Shown: piece after piece, positions 8,070-17,201 of the stretch
Layout of the letters: every line of letters begins with the position of its first letter
How positions within the stretch are numbered: position 1 is the first letter of the stretch
Source: RGIG3009 sp045630285
GTDB taxonomy: Bacteria > Bacillota > Clostridia > Oscillospirales > Acutalibacteraceae
Direction: 5' to 3'
NCBI GenBank assembly: GCA_045630285.1
Contig: JAZQSX010000019.1
Coordinates: forward strand, 39,354-103,353
DNA: 64,000 bases
Program-made: the position numbers and the translations under genes
The notes under the pieces: model-generated
What the model was told of the DNA's origin: nothing
The model's input: the letters and a program-made list of their open reading frames with translations, nothing else
Database searches by the model: none

Positions 8070-10483
8070 AAAAGTTTGATTCGGCTGTCATCGAAAAGAA
8101 ATGGCAGACAAAATGGGAGACGGAAAACACCTTTGCCGCCTCTGACGATCAGAGCAAGCCGGCGTATTTTGCGCTGGTAGAGTTCCCGTATCCGTCGGGT
8201 CAGGGTCTGCACGTCGGACATCCCCGTTCGTACACGGCGCTGGACGTGGTGTCCCGTAAGCGCCGTATGCAGGGCTATAACGTGCTGTATCCTATGGGTT
8301 GGGATGCGTTTGGCCTGCCCACCGAAAACTTTGCTATTAAAAACCATATCCACCCTGAGGTGGTGACACAGAACAACGTCGCTCGCTTCAAGGCGCAGCT
8401 GCAGGGTTTGGGCTTGTCGTTTGATTGGACCCGTGAGATCAACACCACCGATCCCGAGTATTACAAGTGGACGCAATGGATCTTCCTGCAGCTGTTCAAA
8501 AACGGCTTGGCGTATAAGAAGGAAATGGCGGTCAACTGGTGCACGTCCTGCAAATGCGTGCTGGCGAACGAAGAGGTCGTCGGCGGCGTGTGCGAGCGTT
8601 GCGGCGGCGAAGTGGTTCACAAGGTCAAGAGCCAGTGGATGCTGAAGATCACTGCCTATGCACAGCGCCTGATCGACGATCTCGATCTTGTTAACTATCC
8701 CGACCGTGTGCGTGCCCAGCAGATCAACTGGATCGGTCGCTCTACCGGCGCGCAGGTGACGTTTAAGACGACGGTCGGCGATCCTGTGGAGATTTACACC
8801 ACCCGCCCCGATACGCTGTTTGGCGCAACGTATATGGTCGTCTCGCCCGAGCATCCGTTGGTACATACCTGGTTGGATAAGGGCCTCATCGGCAACGCTG
8901 ACGAGGTGCGTGCCTATCAGGAGGCAGCTGCCCGCAAGTCGGATTTTGAGCGTACGGAGGTAGCGAAGGATAAGACCGGTGTTTGCCTGCAGGGCATTCG
9001 TGCGATCAATCCGGTGAACGATACCGAAATTCCGATCTTCCTGTCGGATTACGTGCTGGTGTCCTACGGTACCGGTGCCATTATGGCGGTGCCTGCCCAC
9101 GATACCCGTGACTGGGAGTTTGCCCGTGCCTTTGATCTGCCGATCATCGAAGTGGTGCAGGGCGGCGACGTGGAGAAAGAGGCCTTCACCGATTGCGCCA
9201 CCGGCGTTATGGTGAACTCCGGCTTCCTCAACGGGCTGTCGGTGGAAGAGGCAAAGGTTGCCATTATTGATTTCCTTGCCAAGAAGGGCATCGGCGAGCC
9301 GAAGGTCAATTACAAGCTGCGTGACTGGGTGTTCTCCCGTCAGCGTTACTGGGGCGAGCCGATTCCGATCGTCCACTGCCCGCATTGCGGTCAGGTGGCG
9401 GTGCCGGAGGAGCAGCTTCCCATCCGTCTGCCGATGGTGGACAGCTATGAGCCGACCGATAACGGCGAATCGCCGTTGGCCGCTATGGACGAGTGGGTGA
9501 ACACCACCTGCCCGAAGTGCGGTGCTCCTGCCAAGCGTGAGACGGATACCATGCCCCAGTGGGCGGGTTCGTCCTGGTATTTCCTGCGTTATTGCGACCC
9601 GCACAACGACAAAGCGCTCGCTTCTCCCGAAGCGCTGAAATACTGGACGCCTGTCAACTGGTACAACGGCGGTATGGAGCATACCACGCTGCATCTGCTG
9701 TACAGCCGCTTCTGGCACAAGTTCCTGTATGACATCGGCGTCGTTCCGACGGCTGAGCCGTATGCCAAGCGTACCAGCCACGGTATGATTCTCGGTGAAA
9801 ACGGCGAAAAAATGTCGAAATCCCGTGGAAACGTCATCAATCCCGACGATATCGTGAACGAATACGGCGCCGATACGCTGCGCTTGTATGAAATGTTCAT
9901 CGGCGACTTTGAGAAGGCGGCTCCCTGGTCGAGCGACAGCATCCGTGGCGTGCGCCGCTTCCTGGAGCGTGTGTGGGCGGTGTACGACAACCTGCTCCCG
10001 GGCGATACCGTTCGTCCTGAGCTGGAGACGGCGATCCACAAGACGATCCGCAAGGTCAGCGAGGATATTGAGAACCTGAAGTTCAACACGGCAATCGCCG
10101 CTATGATGGCGTTGCTTAACGATTTCAGCGCCGCCGGCGGTGCCAACCGTGCCGAGTATGCGGTGCTGGTGCAGCTGCTCAATCCGTTCGCACCGCATAT
10201 GACGGAGGAGCTGTGGGAGATGCTCGGCAATACTGAGGATCTGGCGTACCATCCGTGGCCGGAGTTCGATCCTGCCAAGTGTGTGGAGAACACGGTGGAG
10301 ATCGCCGTGCAGGTCAACGGTAAGATCCGCACCCGTATCGTTATCGGTGTGGGCGACGATGCCGCTGCTGTTCTGGCCCTTGCCAAAGCGCAGGAGCGTG
10401 TGGCATCCGAGCTGGAGGGCAAGCAGCTTGTTAAAGAGCTGTACGTGCCCGGCAAGCTGGTCAACCTGGTCGTCAAGCCGTAA
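8066..10483 (+). CDS. leuS: Leucyl-tRNA synthetase
   Basis: Class I aminoacyl-tRNA synthetase charging tRNA-Leu, 805 residues, normal length. HIGH-type motif in YPSGQGLHVGHPRSY (about residue 45), zinc-ribbon cysteines CxxCK...CERCG, the CP1 editing domain with TTRPDTLFGATYMVVSPEH, a second cysteine pair CPHCG...CPKCG, and KMSKSRGN in the C-terminal half of the catalytic domain. It is translated in overlap with rsfS and is the last gene of the operon before the terminator at 10505. No T-box leader precedes it. Confidence 0.98.
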   Translation: MKKFDSAVIEKKWQTKWETENTFAASDDQSKPAYFALVEFPYPSGQGLHVGHPRSYTALDVVSRKRRMQGYNVLYPMGWDAFGLPTENFAIKNHIHPEVVTQNNVARFKAQLQGLGLSFDWTREINTTDPEYYKWTQWIFLQLFKNGLAYKKEMAVNWCTSCKCVLANEEVVGGVCERCGGEVVHKVKSQWMLKITAYAQRLIDDLDLVNYPDRVRAQQINWIGRSTGAQVTFKTTVGDPVEIYTTRPDTLFGATYMVVSPEHPLVHTWLDKGLIGNADEVRAYQEAAARKSDFERTEVAKDKTGVCLQGIRAINPVNDTEIPIFLSDYVLVSYGTGAIMAVPAHDTRDWEFARAFDLPIIEVVQGGDVEKEAFTDCATGVMVNSGFLNGLSVEEAKVAIIDFLAKKGIGEPKVNYKLRDWVFSRQRYWGEPIPIVHCPHCGQVAVPEEQLPIRLPMVDSYEPTDNGESPLAAMDEWVNTTCPKCGAPAKRETDTMPQWAGSSWYFLRYCDPHNDKALASPEALKYWTPVNWYNGGMEHTTLHLLYSRFWHKFLYDIGVVPTAEPYAKRTSHGMILGENGEKMSKSRGNVINPDDIVNEYGADTLRLYEMFIGDFEKAAPWSSDSIRGVRRFLERVWAVYDNLLPGDTVRPELETAIHKTIRKVSEDIENLKFNTAIAAMMALLNDFSAAGGANRAEYAVLVQLLNPFAPHMTEELWEMLGNTEDLAYHPWPEFDPAKCVENTVEIAVQVNGKIRTRIVIGVGDDAAAVLALAKAQERVASELEGKQLVKELYVPGKLVNLVVKP

Positions 10484-10504
10484 GGATTACAAACCGAAAG
10501 AAAA

Positions 10505-10532
10505 GCACCGTCCACGCGGACGGTGCTTTTTT
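10505..10532 (+). terminator. Intrinsic terminator after leuS
   Basis: A 9-bp GC-rich stem (GCACCGTCC / GGACGGTGC) with loop ACGC is followed by six T. It closes the smc-leuS operon. Confidence 0.93.
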
Positions 10533-10573
10533 GCTGTCTTGTCACGTGATTTTGACTTTTTGAGGGCAGAAGG

Positions 10574-10601
10574 TTGACAAACCAAGAGGAGTCGATATAA
10601 T
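10574..10601 (+). promoter_or_regulatory. Sigma-A promoter of the six-hairpin glycosidase-like gene
   Basis: Consensus TTGACA (10574-10579), 16-base spacer, consensus TATAAT (10596-10601). Transcription would start about 25 bases before the ATG at 10635. Confidence 0.88.
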
Positions 10602-10634
10602 GAAGGTGAAATCACGATGGTAGGAGGAATGGGT

Positions 10635-13025
10635 ATGTTCCGCATGTCCGTGTCAGAGGCGAACGAATACCGGCATTTTTGCAGCAACGAGTTGTCCGCT
10701 ATGGTGGATAACGACGGTGGCGTTTGCTTTTTGAATTTGATTGACTGTTTCTACTGGAAGGGGCAGGTGTTCCCGGACCAGTGGCGGCTTCCGATCTTGT
10801 CACGGGATATCGTCGGGGATAAGAACGGTTGTCCTGAGTACGGCGCAGGTGTACAGCTGTACACGCAGGAGACCGACGGGCGGGTCTTGCTGCATCGCCC
10901 TGCTGAGCAGCGGTTTACGTTGTCTTATCTGGAGGGCGGCGACGAAAATCAGACGTATCAGCTGCTGCTGGATAACAATCGGTTGCTGTGGGAGTGTGCC
11001 TGCGCTTCGGACAAGCGTCAAGACCTGATTTTGTATTTGGATCAGCGGTTTTGGTATTGCGGCAAGGCACACACGCTGAAGGACCAGCACCGAGGTGAAA
11101 ACAGCACCCAAAACGGAAATCACTTTGAGGAAATGGGTATTGAACTGGACGTGGATCTGCCGGATAATCTCAACGGCACGGTTGACGTGTGCTGGCAGGA
11201 GGAGCCGTGGGATGCAGCACGTGGTGTGAAGCTGTATCGCTGCACGGCGACATACCCGTATGAGACCAAATCTTACGTGGTGGCGGTGGGTGCCGATGCG
11301 CCGATGACCACCGACGAAGCCTTCAACGTCACGTTGCTGCGCATGGCGTGGGAGGGCCGTGAGACGATCCACGTCGGCATGGCGATCGCTGAGACGGAGG
11401 AGGCGGCAATCGCCTCCTTGCGTGAGGGTTTGGAGCAGTATGCCGTTTTGCGTAAAACGCATTTGGAAACGATGGAAATGCGTGAGCGGACAGCCAACTG
11501 TGTCAGCATCGAGGCGCTGCCGTTTGCAGAAGCGTACGGCCGTGCGACGGGGGCATATCTGGATGCATTGATGGTGGGCCCGATGCCGGAAGGGCGCATT
11601 GGTGTGCGCGCCTCAGCGGGCAACTACGGGTATTTTTCGATATGGGATGCGATCTATCCCATTCGCGATTTTCTGTGGAACGGACGCTACGCCGAGGCGG
11701 CACGGATGCTGAAGTATTTATTCTCCCTGCCGGCTATGGAAAACACCCCGCTTTGTGCTATGCATCTTGTGGTGGAGTGGAACGAAGCGATGGCGTTTTT
11801 GCCGTCTGCCTATCAGGAGGATTTCTATCCGCAGATCGCATACTATTTCTGCTGCATCCGCCGTCTAGCCGAGCCGCAATATGGTTTGCTGCAGTGCAAA
11901 TGCAATACGGGCGTTGATAAAACAAAGCAAATGGGTCTTGACGGACTGTTTTTGTCGCCGGACGTTAATGGGTGGTGGTACAGCTTCTGCCGTATTGTAC
12001 GTAACGAGGCGCTTCGTCACGGAGACGAAGAAACGGCGGCGCAGGCGGCGGGGCTGATTGAGACGATCGAGGTGGGCTTCCGCCGGGTGTTCTTCAACGA
12101 GGATGTGGGATATCTGCGTGCCGGTGCCAAAGGCGATCTTTCACCCGCCGATATTGAGGTCTATCATAATTCGCTGACACTGGGGTATGACTATCCGTAC
12201 GGTATGTACCTGATGCGGGATATCGCCGACCGTCTGGCGCACTATCAATCGCATCAGTTGTACCACCCCTTCGGGCACCGTGCGGTGTCGTTTGACAGTG
12301 CGATGCCGTCGGGGTGGTGGAAGTTTGTGCATATGAACCAGCACAACGGTCACGAAATGAAATTACAGCGCACTGCCGATAACGTGGCGGAAATCCATCG
12401 CGTGATGGGCGAAGTGATGAAGCGCTCCGACCGCTGGAAAAACGCCGAGGAGACTACCAATTTCTCGCGGTTTTCCATCCATCCCGACCAGGTGTGTGAT
12501 TGGCAAGCGTTTGCGGCAATGGCCCAAATGGAAGCGTTGCGTGCAGGCGTGGCAGGTATCATACGCCACCGTGGCGGTTTACAGTACTTGCCCGCGACCG
12601 ACAGCGGCACGGTGCGGGTAGCGGGTGTGCCGATAGGAGAGGATCGTATCACGATCACCGTCAGCGGCAGCGGCTCGTTCGCTGTGCTGAAATGCGGTGG
12701 CAAGACGGTCAAGGGCACGATGCAGCTGCCTTTGGATGTGGCAGGAAGCGACGTTCGGGTCTGCCGCACGGACGCACGACCGACATACCCCGTGCTGCTG
12801 TCGGCGATCGATCTGCCGATCGAAAAGGTAAAGGCCCGTGGCAAGCGGCTGTCGCTGGTGTGCGGTGACACCGCTCACACGCCGATGACGTGGGCGGTCG
12901 CTTCGCTACCGTCTGTTCGTGTAAACGGGCAGGAGATCCCGTCAGTTTGGGACGAGAAACAGGGCACCGTGACGGTGGATCGCTTGTGGACACGGGGCGA
13001 TACCGTTGAGATAATTACCGGGTAA
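10635..13025 (+). CDS. Putative six-hairpin (alpha/alpha)6 glycosidase-like protein
   Basis: 796 residues with no signal peptide or membrane segment. The middle (about 300-640) has the feel of an (alpha/alpha)6 barrel carbohydrate enzyme: GYFSIWDAIYPIRDFLWNG, GRYAEAARMLKYL, VVEWNEAM, FLSPDVNGWWYSFCRIV and MPSGWWKFVHMNQHNGHEMK. The DAIYPIRD segment recalls the W-D loop of GH15/GH63/GH37-type barrels and the N- and C-terminal parts look like beta domains. I cannot assign a GH family or a substrate. The ATG at 10635 is chosen over 10617 because AGGAGG (10622-10627) lies 7 bases upstream. It has its own strong promoter and is monocistronic. Confidence 0.6.
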   Translation: MFRMSVSEANEYRHFCSNELSAMVDNDGGVCFLNLIDCFYWKGQVFPDQWRLPILSRDIVGDKNGCPEYGAGVQLYTQETDGRVLLHRPAEQRFTLSYLEGGDENQTYQLLLDNNRLLWECACASDKRQDLILYLDQRFWYCGKAHTLKDQHRGENSTQNGNHFEEMGIELDVDLPDNLNGTVDVCWQEEPWDAARGVKLYRCTATYPYETKSYVVAVGADAPMTTDEAFNVTLLRMAWEGRETIHVGMAIAETEEAAIASLREGLEQYAVLRKTHLETMEMRERTANCVSIEALPFAEAYGRATGAYLDALMVGPMPEGRIGVRASAGNYGYFSIWDAIYPIRDFLWNGRYAEAARMLKYLFSLPAMENTPLCAMHLVVEWNEAMAFLPSAYQEDFYPQIAYYFCCIRRLAEPQYGLLQCKCNTGVDKTKQMGLDGLFLSPDVNGWWYSFCRIVRNEALRHGDEETAAQAAGLIETIEVGFRRVFFNEDVGYLRAGAKGDLSPADIEVYHNSLTLGYDYPYGMYLMRDIADRLAHYQSHQLYHPFGHRAVSFDSAMPSGWWKFVHMNQHNGHEMKLQRTADNVAEIHRVMGEVMKRSDRWKNAEETTNFSRFSIHPDQVCDWQAFAAMAQMEALRAGVAGIIRHRGGLQYLPATDSGTVRVAGVPIGEDRITITVSGSGSFAVLKCGGKTVKGTMQLPLDVAGSDVRVCRTDARPTYPVLLSAIDLPIEKVKARGKRLSLVCGDTAHTPMTWAVASLPSVRVNGQEIPSVWDEKQGTVTVDRLWTRGDTVEIITG

Positions 13026-13061
13026 TTTGCAAAAGCTTTGCAGGAAATTTTCACAAAAGAC

Positions 13062-13090
13062 TTGACTATGATGATTTTCCAGTGTATACT
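13062..13090 (+). promoter_or_regulatory. rpsU promoter
   Basis: TTGACT (13062-13067), 17-base spacer, TATACT (13085-13090). It leaves a 5' leader of about 60 bases before rpsU. Confidence 0.85.
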
Positions 13091-13157
13091 TAACGAGTAT
13101 CGTTATGAATATACGAAACGAAAAACCCCTGCTATCAGGCGGAGGGAGGGAATAAGA

Positions 13158-13334
13158 ATGTCAGAGGTCAAAGTCAAAGAGAACGAATCTCTGGACAGCG
13201 CACTGCGCCGTTGGAAGAAGTCCTGCGCTCGCTCCGGCGTCCTCGCTGAGGTACGCAAGCGTGAGCACTATGAGAAGCCTTCCGTGCGTCGCAAGAAGAA
13301 GTCCGAGGCTGCTCGTAAGAGAAAGTTCAAATAA
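13158..13334 (+). CDS. rpsU: 30S ribosomal protein bS21
   Basis: Small ribosomal subunit protein S21, 58 residues, which helps 30S subunits engage mRNA. The sequence begins MSEVKVKENESLDSALRRWK and ends in a very basic tail (RRKKKSEAARKRKFK), typical of S21. The frame is open upstream to 13038, but GGAGGGAGGG lies 7-8 bases before the ATG at 13158 and the conserved N-terminus starts there. It has its own promoter and terminator. Confidence 0.96.
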   Translation: MSEVKVKENESLDSALRRWKKSCARSGVLAEVRKREHYEKPSVRRKKKSEAARKRKFK

Positions 13335-13340
13335 CAACAA

Positions 13341-13362
13341 AACGGGCGGGAGCCCGTTTTTT
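13341..13362 (+). terminator. Intrinsic terminator after rpsU
   Basis: Stem AACGGGC / GCCCGTT with loop GGGA, running into six T. Confidence 0.9.
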
Positions 13363-13385
13363 GTTTATCTGCAGGAGGAATCGGC

Positions 13386-13883
13386 ATGGGAAAGACCTGG
13401 TGTTACCGACGCGCTACCGACATCACGCCCGAAGATCTGAAGGAGCGTGGGATTCGGGGGCTGCTGTTGGATATTGATAATACGCTGACCACCTACGGCA
13501 GCCATGAGCTGGCGGAGGGCGTTTTGGCGTGGCTGGAAACGATGAAGGAAGCGGGCGTTGCGCTGACGGTGGTTTCCAATGCGGTGGATCGCCGTGTGGC
13601 GCCGTTTGCCGAAAAACTGGGTTTGCGCCATATTTCGCTCTCCTGCAAGCCGTCTCCGATCGGTTTTTGGCGGGCGGCACGGCGTGTCGGGTTGCCGCTC
13701 AGGCAGTGCGCTGCGGTGGGCGATCAGATCTTCACCGATTGGTTTGGCACGAAGTTCAGCGGCGTGTCCTGCTTTTTGCTGGAACCGATCCGTACCGATA
13801 ACGAAAAACCGTTTCTGCGGCTTCGGCGGCGGTGGGAAAAGCCGTTTCGCCGTGCGCTGCGCAAAAAGGAGGTGCGGCGATGA
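13386..13883 (+). CDS. yqeG: YqeG-family HAD-IIIA phosphatase
   Basis: HAD-superfamily phosphatase of the YqeG type, 165 residues. Motif I is LLLDIDNTLT (nucleophile Asp about residue 29), motif II VVSNA, the lysine in SCKPSPIGF and motif III VGDQIFTDWFG. In Firmicutes YqeG usually sits in the yqeG-yqeH-aroE-yhbY-nadD-yqeK cluster; here it starts a different operon with a TIM-barrel gene. Its TGA overlaps the next ATG. The physiological substrate in this organism is unknown. Confidence 0.93.
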   Translation: MGKTWCYRRATDITPEDLKERGIRGLLLDIDNTLTTYGSHELAEGVLAWLETMKEAGVALTVVSNAVDRRVAPFAEKLGLRHISLSCKPSPIGFWRAARRVGLPLRQCAAVGDQIFTDWFGTKFSGVSCFLLEPIRTDNEKPFLRLRRRWEKPFRRALRKKEVRR

Positions 13884-14734
13884 TGGCACGATTTGGCCCC
13901 GCCGGCAACAGTGATTCGTTTTACGCTGCCGGCAACAAAGCAACCTTGCAGGCCCCTGCGTGGCTGCATTCCATGGGCTTGACCGCCTATGAATACCAAT
14001 GTGGCCGTGGCGTGCGTGTTACCGAGGAAACCGCACGGGCTATGGGCGCCGAAGCGGCGAAATACGGAGTGCAGATGTCGCTGCACGCACCGTATTTCAT
14101 CTCGCTCGCCTCGGCAGAGCCGGAAAAACGGGACAATTCCATTCGATATATCTTGGAAAGTGCACGGGCAGTCGCACAAATGGGAGGCGAGCGCATCGTG
14201 GCACATCCCGGCGGTTTGGGCGGCCTGTCCCGTGCCGAGGCGACGGCGCTGGCATCCAAAACCTTGCTTCGGGCGCAGGAGGCGCTGGACAACGAGGGGT
14301 TGTCTCAGGTGCGCATCTGTCCCGAAACGATGGGGAAGATCAATCAGCTGGGTGATCTGGACGAGGTGCTGCAGTTTTGCTCTCTGGACGAGCGCTTTTT
14401 GCCGTGCGTGGATTTCGGACATCTGAATAGCCGCACGTTGGGCGGGTTGAACACCGAGGAGGCGTGTGCGGCTCTTTTGGATCGGTTGCACAACGAATTG
14501 GGGTCCGAGCGGGCGGCGACATTCCACGCTCATTTTTCCAAAATTGAATACACCAAAGGCGGCGAAAAGCGCCACCTGACGTTTGAGGATACGGTGTACG
14601 GCCCCGAGCCGGCACCGCTGATGAAGTTGATCCGTGAACGGGGCTTGTGCCCGACTTTTATTTGCGAGTCGGACGGCACGCAGGCTGAGGATGCGGCGAC
14701 GCTGTACGCTTTGTATCGAGGGGGAGAACGATGA
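13880..14734 (+). CDS. Xylose-isomerase-like TIM-barrel protein (endonuclease IV-related)
   Basis: 284 residues of the AP-endonuclease-2 / xylose-isomerase-like TIM-barrel superfamily. Probable metal-ligand segments are SLHAPYF (His), RIVAHPGG (His), ICPETMGK (Glu), LPCVDFGHLN (Asp, His), ATFHAHFSK (two His) and FICESDGT (Glu). This pattern resembles the trinuclear zinc site of endonuclease IV, so an AP-endonuclease (Nfo) role is possible. The start overlaps the yqeG stop, with AAAGGAGGT 6 bases before. Member of the yqeG-pepP operon. Confidence 0.8.
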   Translation: MMARFGPAGNSDSFYAAGNKATLQAPAWLHSMGLTAYEYQCGRGVRVTEETARAMGAEAAKYGVQMSLHAPYFISLASAEPEKRDNSIRYILESARAVAQMGGERIVAHPGGLGGLSRAEATALASKTLLRAQEALDNEGLSQVRICPETMGKINQLGDLDEVLQFCSLDERFLPCVDFGHLNSRTLGGLNTEEACAALLDRLHNELGSERAATFHAHFSKIEYTKGGEKRHLTFEDTVYGPEPAPLMKLIRERGLCPTFICESDGTQAEDAATLYALYRGGER

Positions 14735-15798
14735 CCCGTTTGGAAGCGCTGTCGGCACACCTGTCGGCGGATACGGCGATATTGATCGCCGCACCGCATC
14801 ATTTGCGGTATCTTACCGGATTTCCCGCCGGGGAGAGTTGGGTCTTTCTGACGGCGGAAGCTGCCTATTTTTTGACGGATTTTCGGTATATCGAGCAAGC
14901 CGAGCAGACGGTGCACGGTGCTGAATGCCGTATGATCGTGCGGTTGACTGAGGAACTGAAAACGCTCGCAGAACGGCACGGTGTTCGCACCGTGCTGGTG
15001 GAGGCGGAGCAAACGACTGCTGCCGAGTTGCAGCGTCTGCGGACGGGATTACCGTCGGTGACGGTGGAGGACAGCAGTGACGTAGACGGTTGGCTTCGGG
15101 AGCTGCGCACGGTCAAATCGCCCGACGAGATTGAAAAGATCCGTCAGGCACAGGCATTGACCGAAGCAGGCTTTGAGCATATTTTGCCGTATATCCGTGA
15201 GGGCGTGACCGAGCGATCGGTTGCTTTGGAACTGGAGTTTTACATCCGTCGGCAGGGTGCTGAGCGGGTGGCGTTTGATTTTATCGTCGTATCGGGTGCC
15301 AACGGCTCGCAGCCACACGGTATTCCGTCGGATAAGCGCATCGAGCGTGGCGATTTTATCACGTTGGATTTCGGCGCGGTGGTAGACGGATATCATTCCG
15401 ATATGACCCGCACGGTGGCACTTGGCGCAGTGAGTGACGAGCAGCGTGCCGTGTACGATACGGTGCTTCGTGCGCAAAAGGCGGCGCTGGTGACTCTGCG
15501 TGAGGGAGTATCCTGCGTTGAGGGTGATGCGGCGGCCCGCCGCATCATTGAGCAAGCCGGGTATGGCGAGCATTTCGGCCATGGCACCGGGCACGGCGTG
15601 GGGGTGGAGATCCACGAGGATCCCCGTTTGTCACCACACGCAGGGGCGAGCCTGCTGCGTTCGGGTCAGGTCGTGACGGTGGAACCCGGCATTTATCTTC
15701 CGGGACGCTTCGGTGTGCGGATCGAGGATATGGCGCTGATCACGGCGGAGGGCTGCGTGGATCTGACCGGTGCGCCTAAAGAGCTGCTTTGTCTGTAA
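14731..15798 (+). CDS. M24 family Xaa-Pro aminopeptidase
   Basis: Metallo-aminopeptidase of the PepP/PepQ type, cytoplasmic, cutting N-terminal residues before proline. 355 residues: an N-terminal creatinase-like domain, then the pita-bread catalytic domain with all ligands in place: the two Asp of LDFGAVVDGYHSDMTRT, His in GHGTGHGVGVEIHE, Glu in TVEPGIYLPG and Glu in VRIEDMALIT. Overlaps the preceding gene (ATGA). Compare the degenerate relative at 36997-38166. In Clostridia this gene often precedes efp; here it does not. Confidence 0.95.
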   Translation: MTRLEALSAHLSADTAILIAAPHHLRYLTGFPAGESWVFLTAEAAYFLTDFRYIEQAEQTVHGAECRMIVRLTEELKTLAERHGVRTVLVEAEQTTAAELQRLRTGLPSVTVEDSSDVDGWLRELRTVKSPDEIEKIRQAQALTEAGFEHILPYIREGVTERSVALELEFYIRRQGAERVAFDFIVVSGANGSQPHGIPSDKRIERGDFITLDFGAVVDGYHSDMTRTVALGAVSDEQRAVYDTVLRAQKAALVTLREGVSCVEGDAAARRIIEQAGYGEHFGHGTGHGVGVEIHEDPRLSPHAGASLLRSGQVVTVEPGIYLPGRFGVRIEDMALITAEGCVDLTGAPKELLCL

Positions 15799-15855
15799 TA
15801 TCCTTTGGCAGCAACACATATACTGTACCACAATACGGAACGGGATGTGTGTGCT

Positions 15856-16317
15856 ATGTTTGTATTTTCCTTGAAAGCGGATCGGAAGCATATCATTGCG
15901 GCGGCGGTTGCGGCTGTCGCCGCCATTATTATCCTGCTGCTGGCCGTGGTGCTTCCGGGCGGTGACTCGCCCACGGCGGCAAAGAATGTGGATTGGGACG
16001 TGCGCTCCACCGAGGAGCGTGTGCGTTTGGCGCATGAGCTGGGGTATGAACTGGATGCTGCCAGCGAATGCGTGGAGGAGGTCCGTGTGCCCGATGATCC
16101 GGATGCGACGCTGATTGCGTACGATGCGCTGCAGGAGAAGATCGGGCTCAGTCTGCTGGACTACAGCGGCAAGCGGGTGAAGCGGTACACCTATACCGTC
16201 AGCCACCCGATCGACGGAAAAACGGCGTGGGTGCATTTGTACGTATATAACGACCGTGTGGTGGCGGGTGACGTGACCGTCGCCGGCCCGAACGGAGTAC
16301 AAAAAGGCTTGATGTGA
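15856..16317 (+). CDS. Membrane-anchored DUF4830-like protein
   Basis: 153 residues with one N-terminal membrane segment (about 12-33, Ala/Ile/Leu-rich) and an extracytoplasmic domain with TEERVRLAHELGYEL, a VRVPDDPDATLIAYDALQEK block and GKRVKRYTYTVSHP, which I recognise as the DUF4830 pattern. Function is unknown. I prefer the ATG at 15856 because the membrane anchor begins there; an ATG at 15805 is in frame but would add a hydrophilic leader. It lies between the M24 peptidase and a pseudouridine synthase. Confidence 0.72.
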   Translation: MFVFSLKADRKHIIAAAVAAVAAIIILLLAVVLPGGDSPTAAKNVDWDVRSTEERVRLAHELGYELDAASECVEEVRVPDDPDATLIAYDALQEKIGLSLLDYSGKRVKRYTYTVSHPIDGKTAWVHLYVYNDRVVAGDVTVAGPNGVQKGLM

Positions 16318-16330
16318 CAGGAGAATGACG

Positions 16331-17065
16331 ATGGTACAGCGATTGGATAAAATGATCGCCTCCCAGGGGACGCTCAGCCGCAGCGAAACGGTGCGGCTGA
16401 TTCGTTCGGGGCAGGTCACGGTGGACGGTGTTGTCTGCCGTGATGCCGCTCGCAAGGTGGAGGAGACCTGCGCCGTTACGGTGGCGGGTGAGGCGTTGTG
16501 CTACCGTCGGTTTTCATATATCATGATGAACAAACCGGCGGGGATCTTGTGCGTGTCCCGGGATCCCCGTGCGGAAACGGTGCTGGATCTGTTGCCCCCT
16601 GCGCTGCGGCGCAAGGGGCTGTTTCCCGCCGGACGGTTGGACAAGGACACCGTCGGCTTGGTGCTGTTGACCGACGACGGTGAGTTTGCACATCGGCTGC
16701 TTGCGCCGAAGAGTGATATTATGAAGCGCTATCTGGTGCGGGTGGACGGCCCGCTTACCGAGGAGCACATACGCCTCTTCGCCGGTGAGATCGTGCTGGC
16801 GGACGGTACCTCCTGTCGCCCGGCGCAGCTGCGTATTTTGGAAAGCGGCGAGGAATCGTTGGCGGAAATCGGTATCACGGAGGGGCGGTATCATCAGATC
16901 AAGCGGATGTTCGGCACGGTCAATCGTGGTGTGACGTGGTTGAAGCGAGTGGCGATCGGTCCGTTGGAGTTGGACGCCGCATTGAGTGAGGGCGAGTCCC
17001 GCCTTTTGACGGCGTCCGAGGTCGACAATCTTACAAATTCGACACTTTTTGTGCAACACGGATAA
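16331..17065 (+). CDS. RsuA/RluB/E/F-family pseudouridine synthase
   Basis: RNA pseudouridine synthase of 244 residues. An S4 RNA-binding domain at the N-terminus (QRLDKMIASQGTLSRSETVRLIRSG) precedes the catalytic domain with GRLDKDTVGLVLLTDDG, where the Asp of RLDKDT is the catalytic residue, and a later YHQIKRMF. RsuA modifies 16S rRNA and RluB 23S rRNA; the sequence alone does not let me choose. The ATG at 16331 is preferred to 16325 because AGGAG ends 7 bases before it. Confidence 0.93.
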   Translation: MVQRLDKMIASQGTLSRSETVRLIRSGQVTVDGVVCRDAARKVEETCAVTVAGEALCYRRFSYIMMNKPAGILCVSRDPRAETVLDLLPPALRRKGLFPAGRLDKDTVGLVLLTDDGEFAHRLLAPKSDIMKRYLVRVDGPLTEEHIRLFAGEIVLADGTSCRPAQLRILESGEESLAEIGITEGRYHQIKRMFGTVNRGVTWLKRVAIGPLELDAALSEGESRLLTASEVDNLTNSTLFVQHG

Positions 17066-17066
17066 T
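17038..17066 (+). promoter_or_regulatory. Possible promoter of the sugar-ABC ATPase gene
   Basis: TTCGAC (17038-17043), 17-base spacer, GATAAT (17061-17066). It starts inside the end of the pseudouridine synthase gene and would give a leader of about 130 AT-rich bases in which I see no clear structure. Confidence 0.4.
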
Positions 17067-17201
17067 ATTGTGGGTAAAAGTTTGTGCATAAAGGATATAG
17101 TAAAATCCCAAAATATCTGTTAAAATAAGGAAGCATGGTAGTGTGCGTTAGTGTATATCGGCACAATTTTATCTGAAGAAAGAGAATATGGAGGTCTTCA
17201 A

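Noticed and set aside
8063..10252. 729-codon open frame antisense to leuS
   Set aside because: It lies wholly inside leuS on the other strand, lacks a ribosome site and has a low-complexity His/Arg/Leu-rich product; codon bias of leuS explains it.
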